From the NCBI GenBank assembly GCA_016703665.1, contig JADJBS010000008.1, forward strand, positions 1 through 64,000: 64,000 nt of DNA, written 5' to 3'. Position numbers and translations under genes: made by a program. How positions within the stretch are numbered: position 1 is the first letter of the stretch; every line of letters starts with the position of its first letter. Shown here piece by piece: positions 59,012-64,000 of this stretch. The notes beneath the pieces are model-generated. The model had not been told where the DNA came from, did not search any database, and worked only from the letters and a program-made list of their open reading frames with translations. This stretch comes from Candidatus Defluviibacillus avedoerensis (lineage in GTDB: Bacteria > Pseudomonadota > Gammaproteobacteria > Burkholderiales > Burkholderiaceae_C).

Positions 59012-59391
59012 GCTACGACCACGTCAAGTTGCTGCACATGGCCTGTGCAGGCATCAGCATCGCGCTGTTTTTGTTGCGTGCAGGTTCTGGGCTGGCTGGG
59101 ATCAGCTGGCGGCGCTGGAAGCTGCTGACAATCTTGCCGCATGTCAATGACACGGTGCTGTTGACAGCCGCCATCACAATGGCATTTTGGGGAGGGGTGG
59201 CTCCCTGGGCGCACCCCTGGCTGGGCGCCAAGGTCCTGGCTTTGTTGGCCTACATTGGCCTGGGCAGCGTGGCACTGCGTGAAGAGCAGACAGCGGCGCG
59301 GCGCTGGGTTTACTCAGGCCTGGCGCTGGCGACCGTGTCCTACATCGTAGGTGCCGCCGTCACGAAGTCAGCCAGCATTGGTTTGTTTTAG
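59008..59391 (+). CDS. SirB-family membrane protein
   Basis: A 127-residue integral membrane protein of the SirB2 family: KLLHMACAGISIALFLLR, then WRRWKLLTILPHVNDTVLLTAAI. Four membrane helices. Function unknown. It is probably cotranscribed with cueR and overlaps the convergent DUF350 gene by four bases. Confidence 0.82.
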   Translation: MSYDHVKLLHMACAGISIALFLLRAGSGLAGISWRRWKLLTILPHVNDTVLLTAAITMAFWGGVAPWAHPWLGAKVLALLAYIGLGSVALREEQTAARRWVYSGLALATVSYIVGAAVTKSASIGLF

Positions 59392-59609
59392 CCATGGATC
59401 GCAGCGGCCACGATCACGCAAATGCCCAGTGACATCGCCGCCACCACCAACGCGAGTGCCACGTTTTGCTTCTCGACAATTTCTTCCCACAAGTTGTAGG
59501 GCGTGATTTTGTCGATGATGACAAAGCTGATCCAGAACACCAGCACGCCCACCAACGCAAACAGGATGGAGCCAATGAAGGCACCGGGTTTGAGCCATTC
59601 AAGTCCCAT
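59388..59609 (-). CDS. DUF350 membrane protein
   Basis: A 73-residue protein with two hydrophobic segments (IGSILFALVGVLVFWISFVII and ALALVVAAMSLGICVIVAAAI) around the conserved DKITPYNLWEEI. AGGAAA precedes its ATG. It is the last gene of the SPFH-DUF4178-DUF350 operon; DUF350 proteins recur in membrane-stress clusters such as yjfL. Confidence 0.85.
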   Translation of the reverse strand: MGLEWLKPGAFIGSILFALVGVLVFWISFVIIDKITPYNLWEEIVEKQNVALALVVAAMSLGICVIVAAAIHG

Positions 59610-59630
59610 GATGATTTCCTTTCAAATACA

Positions 59631-61157
59631 TTATTTATGCCCACCGCCTCCAGAGAAGCCGCCGAAGGAGCCACCTGAGGATCGATAGGTGCCACCGCTG
59701 GCACTTGAGCGGCAATCCTGCACGTTCGGGTCGCACTTGCTGCACCGGCTCAGCATACTCAGCAGGATGAAGATGATCACGCACACGATGATGATGGTCA
59801 AACACCCAACTTTGCTGTTTGCCGCTGTCGGCGCCGCGTCTGTACGCTTGAACAGGTCTGATTTGGCGTCCAAACCAAAGGCCTTGGCGACCACTGCTGC
59901 ATCAATCTGGGTGCCGATCGACCAGGTCAGTTCTTTGGCAGATTGTTCCAGCGACAGCAGGTTTTTGCCATTGGCAAAGTCGATATTGCTGGTTTTTTGA
60001 CCCCGCACCACGGGCCAGTAAAACTCGCCGCTCACGTAATCGGTCTCGGCCTCGTACTGGTATTTGCGATCAAAGCGCTTTCCCTGGTAGGTGGCAGACT
60101 GCCGGGTGCTGGTGGTGTTGGGTGCGCCGGTAGTTGGGCGCACCAGGCTCCATCCTTCTTCGGAATCGACCAAAAAGCAAAAACCTTTGCGCGTGTTGTA
60201 GAGCAGGTATTCGCTCCATCCAAAGTGTTCGTCGTCACCCGGCTCGTGGCCGACGCGGTGCTGAAAGCCCACCACCTGCCAATTGCTGCCTTGCAGTTCG
60301 CCGGTGCTGCCAACGGCGATCAACGGTTTGACGGGCTCGTTTTGTATCGCATGACGCAATTCGCCGCCTATGCCTTGTGACACATCGATTAAGCTGTTGC
60401 AACTGCCGCAGGTGACGCTCTTGCTGGTGTCCAACGCCACTGACACGGGTGAGCCACAGTGAGGGCAATTGAACTGGCGTCCCTTGCCTTCTTTGCTGGA
60501 CTGGTCTTTCAGGCCGGTGAGCTTCAAATCGTCCAGCTCGACCTGCGCACCGACAGAGGCCGAGGGAGGTTGCTGGCTGCCGTCCAGGCTCAGCACTTGG
60601 CCATCGGCATTGCGCAACTCGACCACATCAAATTCCTGCCCCAAGGGCGGAAGTTTGGGCAACTCGCCCAGTGCCGACATGAGCGCCGCGCGGTCGTTTG
60701 CCGTGACTTGGTAGCTGACACCGTCAAATGCCGTGGTGCGCCCAACCTGTAGGCTGGAGAGATCGGGCACCTCGCGTTTCAGCGCAATCGGTGTACTAAG
60801 TACGAAGGACCCGTTGTCTTCACTTAAAGAGCCCGTGCCTCCATCGTCAAAGGCCAGTTGCCAGTCGCTCCAGGCACCACTGCTGGATTTGTATTGCAGC
60901 CGCCCGATGACGCTGAACCCGCGCGTTCGCCCTTTGTCGGTCCAGCGGCCAGCGGCGTAGAGTTGCAAAGGGCTGTAGTCGTCAAACAGCTCGGCCATCT
61001 TGCCGATGCGCGACAAGGTTTCACCGTCGCGCACCACGGTGCTTTGGCAGTAGCCGCAAACGGCGTGCGTGGACTGGGCCGAGCGGAACTCAATGGGCGC
61101 GCCACACCCCGGGCAGGGCGCCTTGTAAACGCGCTGGAGGCTTGGACTTTGCGCCAA
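59631..61157 (-). CDS. DUF4178 protein with zinc ribbons and a C-terminal membrane anchor
   Basis: A 508-residue protein. An N-terminal zinc ribbon (CPGCGAPIEF, then CGYCQ), a DUF4178 domain, a second ribbon (CPHCGSPV, then CGSCN), a second DUF4178-like domain (LQGSNWQVVGFQHR), a membrane helix (LTIIIVCVIIFILLSML) and a Cys/Gly/Ser tail follow in order. The start is TTG 61157, 15 bases after the SPFH gene. Function unknown. Confidence 0.8.
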   Translation of the reverse strand: MAQSPSLQRVYKAPCPGCGAPIEFRSAQSTHAVCGYCQSTVVRDGETLSRIGKMAELFDDYSPLQLYAAGRWTDKGRTRGFSVIGRLQYKSSSGAWSDWQLAFDDGGTGSLSEDNGSFVLSTPIALKREVPDLSSLQVGRTTAFDGVSYQVTANDRAALMSALGELPKLPPLGQEFDVVELRNADGQVLSLDGSQQPPSASVGAQVELDDLKLTGLKDQSSKEGKGRQFNCPHCGSPVSVALDTSKSVTCGSCNSLIDVSQGIGGELRHAIQNEPVKPLIAVGSTGELQGSNWQVVGFQHRVGHEPGDDEHFGWSEYLLYNTRKGFCFLVDSEEGWSLVRPTTGAPNTTSTRQSATYQGKRFDRKYQYEAETDYVSGEFYWPVVRGQKTSNIDFANGKNLLSLEQSAKELTWSIGTQIDAAVVAKAFGLDAKSDLFKRTDAAPTAANSKVGCLTIIIVCVIIFILLSMLSRCSKCDPNVQDCRSSASGGTYRSSGGSFGGFSGGGGHK

Positions 61158-61172
61158 GGTGCGTTGCGTGCG

Positions 61173-62225
61173 TTAAACGAGCTTCTTGAGCAATTCAGCC
61201 TTCTTGGCGTCGAACTCTTCCTGGGTCAGGATGCCCTTGGTTTTGAGGTCGCCCAGTTTTTCCAGGGTGGCCATGATGTCTTCGGGTTTCAATGTGGCTG
61301 CTATGTTTTGTATAGCTGTTTGTGCTTGTGCAGCCTGCTGAGAGGCCGGATTCAGCCCTTGCGTCAGGTTTTGCGCCAGCACCTGTCCCAGCGCCACGCC
61401 CGCCCCCAGACCCATGGCGTCGCCAGCGATGCCACTGCCTGCGCCGCCACCCTGCGCCATGCCAGGTATGGCCTGCGCTGTTTGGTACTGCATGAATTTA
61501 CCCATGTCGTTGCCCACCATACCCATGCCAATTTTTTGATCCAGGATCTTTTGCAGCTCTTCAGGCAACGATACGTTTTGCACCGTCATCCCTTCTAGCT
61601 TCAAGCCGATCTTGGCAAAGGCGGGCTCCAGTTCTTTTGCAAGTGCTGCAGCAAAGCTTTGCTGGTTAGCCGCCAAATCCAGGAAGGGGATACCGCTGGA
61701 GGCGATGGCGTTGCTGATGTTCTGCAACACCAGGCCACGCAACTGGCCGTCCAGGTCGCCCGTGGTGTAAGCGTCGCGCGTGCCCGAGATTTCGGTGTGA
61801 AAGAGTTTGGGGTCCGCAATGCGGTATCCGTAGTTGCCAAACGCACGCAGGCGCACAGCGCCAAAGTCTTTGTCCCGGATGGTGATGGCCTGGGGCGTTC
61901 CCCATTTCTGGTCAATCTGCTGGCGGGTACTGAAAAAGTACAGATCGCTTTTAAAAGGGGACTCAAACAGCTTGTCCCAGTTCTTCAGGTAGGTCAATAC
62001 CGGCAGGGTTTGAGTGGTCAGCTTGTAGGTCCCCGGGCCAAACACATCGGCGACCTTGCCTTCATTCACGAAGACGGCCATTTGCGTTTCGCGCACAGTC
62101 AGAGATGCACCGTTTTGGATTTCCATCTCTGCCATGGGGAAGCGCCAAGCCAGCGTGCCGTCGCTCTCTTCAGTCCATTGAAGGATGTCTATGAACTGTT
62201 TCTTGATGAAATCCATCAGGCCCAT
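61173..62225 (-). CDS. SPFH-domain protein with C-terminal SHOCT-like motif
   Basis: A 350-residue protein. The SPFH domain (MAVFVNEGKVADVFGPGTY, later IRDKDFGAVRLRAFGNYGY) covers about residues 30-240, a Gly/Ala/Gln-rich linker follows, and a SHOCT-like tail ends it (LGDLKTKGILTQEEFDAKKAELL). It is the YdjI/virion-core-like type of SPFH protein. AAGGAG precedes ATG 62225. It is first in the operon. Confidence 0.85.
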   Translation of the reverse strand: MGLMDFIKKQFIDILQWTEESDGTLAWRFPMAEMEIQNGASLTVRETQMAVFVNEGKVADVFGPGTYKLTTQTLPVLTYLKNWDKLFESPFKSDLYFFSTRQQIDQKWGTPQAITIRDKDFGAVRLRAFGNYGYRIADPKLFHTEISGTRDAYTTGDLDGQLRGLVLQNISNAIASSGIPFLDLAANQQSFAAALAKELEPAFAKIGLKLEGMTVQNVSLPEELQKILDQKIGMGMVGNDMGKFMQYQTAQAIPGMAQGGGAGSGIAGDAMGLGAGVALGQVLAQNLTQGLNPASQQAAQAQTAIQNIAATLKPEDIMATLEKLGDLKTKGILTQEEFDAKKAELLKKLV

Positions 62226-62316
62226 GGTGGCTCCTTACGAAAAAATGATCGCTGCGGGAATGATACCCGTGTGGCGGTTTGAAACAAGGCTTTGTGACAG
62301 ATTACCCACCCGCCAC

Positions 62317-62340
62317 AGCTTGCCCGACAGCTTGCCCGAG
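62317..62340. repeat. 12-bp tandem repeat between divergent genes
   Basis: ACAGCTTGCCCG occurs twice in direct succession between the SPFH and HD-GYP genes. It could be a regulator-binding pair. Confidence 0.4.
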
Positions 62341-62383
62341 ATTGGCTCACAATAGGCCTTCCGCTTAGCTGCATTGTGATGCC

Positions 62384-64000
62384 ATGAATCCCGCTCAAGA
62401 CGTTTTCCGCCGCCTGGAACAGCTCAACCAAATTGGCGCAGCTTTGTCTAAAGAGCGCGACATCAATAACCTGCTGGAAAGTATCCTGATTGCGGCCATG
62501 GAGTTAACCCGCGCTGACGGTGGCACCTTGTACCTGATGAGTGAAGAGCGCGACGCGCTGAATTTCACCATCATGCGAAATAACTCAATGGAGATTGCCT
62601 TGGGTGGCACAACCGGGCGCGACATTGACCTGCCCTCTTTGCCGCTTCGAACACCCGATGGCAAGCCCAACGACAGCATCGTGGCTGTGTGGGCTGTGAT
62701 GAATGACCGCACCGTCAACATTGCGGACGCCTACGAAGAAGCGGGTTTTGATTTTTCTGGGCCGCGCCGTTTTGACGATCGGATGAAGTACCGGTCTAAA
62801 TCATTTCTGAACGTGGTGTTGAAAGACCATGACAGCGAGATCTTGGGCGTACTGCAACTCATCAACGCCACTGACCACGACACTGGTGTCACGGTCGCGT
62901 TTTCGCAGGCTGACCAGAGTCTGGCCGAATCACTGGCATCGCAGGCGGCCATTGCGCTGACGACCAGGCGGCTGATCGCACAGCAGGAGGCCTTGTTTGA
63001 GTCGTTCATCGGCATGATCAATGCGGCCATTGACGAAAAGTCGCCCTATACCGGCGGGCATTGCCAGCGTGTACCTGCGTTAACGATGATGCTGGCCGAG
63101 GCTGCCGTCGAATGCAGCGAAGGCCCTCTTGCCAACTTTCACATGTCTGACAAGGATCGTTACGAGCTCAAAATTGCTGGCCTGCTGCATGACTGCGGCA
63201 AGATCACCACCCCGATCCATGTGGTGGACAAAGCCACCAAGCTGCAAACCATTTTTGACCGCATCGAGATGATCGAGACGCGCTATGAAGTGTTCAAGCG
63301 CGACGCGAAGATCAAGGCATTGGAGCAGATTCTTGCGATGCGAGAGCCTGTCGATGTGGCAGGCGAGGCCAAAGTCATGGGCGCGGTTGACGCCGCGTAT
63401 CTGGCATTGAATGATGAGTTTGAATTCCTGCGCCGTAGCAACACCGGTGGCGAGGCCATGAAACTGGAAGACCAGGACCGGGTACGCGACATTGCCAAAT
63501 TGCGCCAGTGGCAGAACCGCCTGATGATCGTCAAGCCCGGTTTGTCAGACAACGAGGTTGAGAACCTGACCATCAAGGCTGGCACCCTGACTGCACTTGA
63601 GCGCCAAGAAATCAATCACCACATTGTCGCCACCATCAAGATGCTGGAGGCCTTGCCCTGGCCAAGGCACTTGACCAGAGTGCCCGAATTTGCCGGCGGG
63701 CACCATGAACGCATGGATGGCAAAGGTTATCCGCGTGGCATCAAGGGCGAGGACATGTCTTTGCAGGCCAGGATGATGGCGGTGGCGGATATCTTCGAGG
63801 CCTTGACTGCCTGTGACAGGCCTTACAAGCAGGGCATGACACTGTCCAAATCGCTGGAAATCCTCTCCAACTTTGCAAAAGGGGGTCATGTTGACCCAGA
63901 ACTGTTTGAGGTGTTTGTAGAAAAAGGTGTCTACCTGAAGTACGGCAAGGCGTTCCTGCAGGAGAGCCAGATTGACCAGGTCGATGTTGACCGGATACTG
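62384..64000 (+). CDS. GAF / HD-GYP domain protein (continues beyond the window)
   Basis: 539 codons are open to the window edge. An N-terminal GAF domain (about residues 15-190) precedes an HD-GYP phosphodiesterase domain: HD in LLHDCGKI, then after a roughly 110-residue insertion HHERMDGKGYPRG. HD-GYP proteins hydrolyse cyclic di-GMP; the HHExxDGxGYP motif is complete. The large insertion between HDCGK and the GYP motif is longer than in classical members. Divergent from the SPFH operon. Confidence 0.88.
   Translation, partial: MNPAQDVFRRLEQLNQIGAALSKERDINNLLESILIAAMELTRADGGTLYLMSEERDALNFTIMRNNSMEIALGGTTGRDIDLPSLPLRTPDGKPNDSIVAVWAVMNDRTVNIADAYEEAGFDFSGPRRFDDRMKYRSKSFLNVVLKDHDSEILGVLQLINATDHDTGVTVAFSQADQSLAESLASQAAIALTTRRLIAQQEALFESFIGMINAAIDEKSPYTGGHCQRVPALTMMLAEAAVECSEGPLANFHMSDKDRYELKIAGLLHDCGKITTPIHVVDKATKLQTIFDRIEMIETRYEVFKRDAKIKALEQILAMREPVDVAGEAKVMGAVDAAYLALNDEFEFLRRSNTGGEAMKLEDQDRVRDIAKLRQWQNRLMIVKPGLSDNEVENLTIKAGTLTALERQEINHHIVATIKMLEALPWPRHLTRVPEFAGGHHERMDGKGYPRGIKGEDMSLQARMMAVADIFEALTACDRPYKQGMTLSKSLEILSNFAKGGHVDPELFEVFVEKGVYLKYGKAFLQESQIDQVDVDRIL

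Noticed and set aside
59012..59150. C-terminal extension of CueR
   Set aside because: This stretch is the sirB coding sequence read in another frame; a missing G near 58960 explains it.

Overview
The window is chromosomal DNA of a betaproteobacterium, order Burkholderiales and most likely family Comamonadaceae. The evidence is the sequence of the replication-origin gene set, the rnpA-yidD-yidC-mnmE order, a PmdA/PmdB (LigAB)-type protocatechuate 4,5-dioxygenase, ChrBA, and abundant Bug-type and CaiB-type proteins. It carries the origin neighbourhood: gyrB, dnaN and dnaA read leftward, and rpmH, rnpA, yidD, yidC and mnmE read rightward from a short AT-rich gap at about 17.05-17.28 kb.

Layout. 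(1) 1-11.4 kb is an accessory island directly beyond gyrB. It holds a decayed gene encoding methyltransferase, HKD nuclease, SF2 helicase, DUF3427 and S24-like domains; a PemK/MazF-type toxin-antitoxin pair with a perfect operator palindrome; a trypsin-like protease fused to a DNA/RNA non-specific endonuclease; an IS21-family element; and a 5'-truncated P-loop NTPase. The IS joins two unrelated truncated genes, so DNA was lost there. (2) 11.65-21.3 kb is the origin region. (3) 21.3-31.1 kb is housekeeping: a Kef-type antiporter, the kdsD-kdsC-lptC envelope cluster, an SDR, an RRM RNA-binding protein, an ammonium transporter and an Ig/DUF3500 lipoprotein. (4) 31.2-33.1 kb is metXW behind a SAM-II riboswitch; metW runs into a 183-base tract with no T at all. 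(5) 33.1-37.7 kb is a LysR-controlled beta-alanine catabolic cluster (transaminase, LysE exporter, malonate-semialdehyde dehydrogenase). (6) 37.8-40.1 kb is chrB-chrA. (7) 40.1-45.3 kb is a class I cytochrome P450 system (P450, ferredoxin, ferredoxin reductase, CoA transferase) divergent from a PobR-like AraC regulator. (8) 45.3-51.7 kb is a LysR regulator with ligAB, a FadR-type regulator, a diiron-like hydrolase, a DUF1254 protein and a nitronate monooxygenase. (9) 51.7-56 kb is mixed: a probable solitary integron gene cassette with its attC, a DUF4287 protein, a TIGR01777 epimerase, rubredoxin and a Bug receptor. (10) 56-59.4 kb is a CueR-controlled copper module (copA, divergent copZ-cueR-sirB). 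(11) 59.4-62.2 kb is a three-gene SPFH-DUF4178-DUF350 operon. (12) A GAF/HD-GYP gene runs off the right edge.

Sequence quality matters for reading this window. At least ten otherwise ordinary genes carry single-base frameshifts, several in homopolymer runs, and the essential gene yidC has an in-frame TAG. I therefore treat isolated frameshifts in core and metabolic genes as possible sequence errors. The island helicase, with about nine lesions, may be a true pseudogene. Genes with a visible break are typed as pseudogene only to mark the break.
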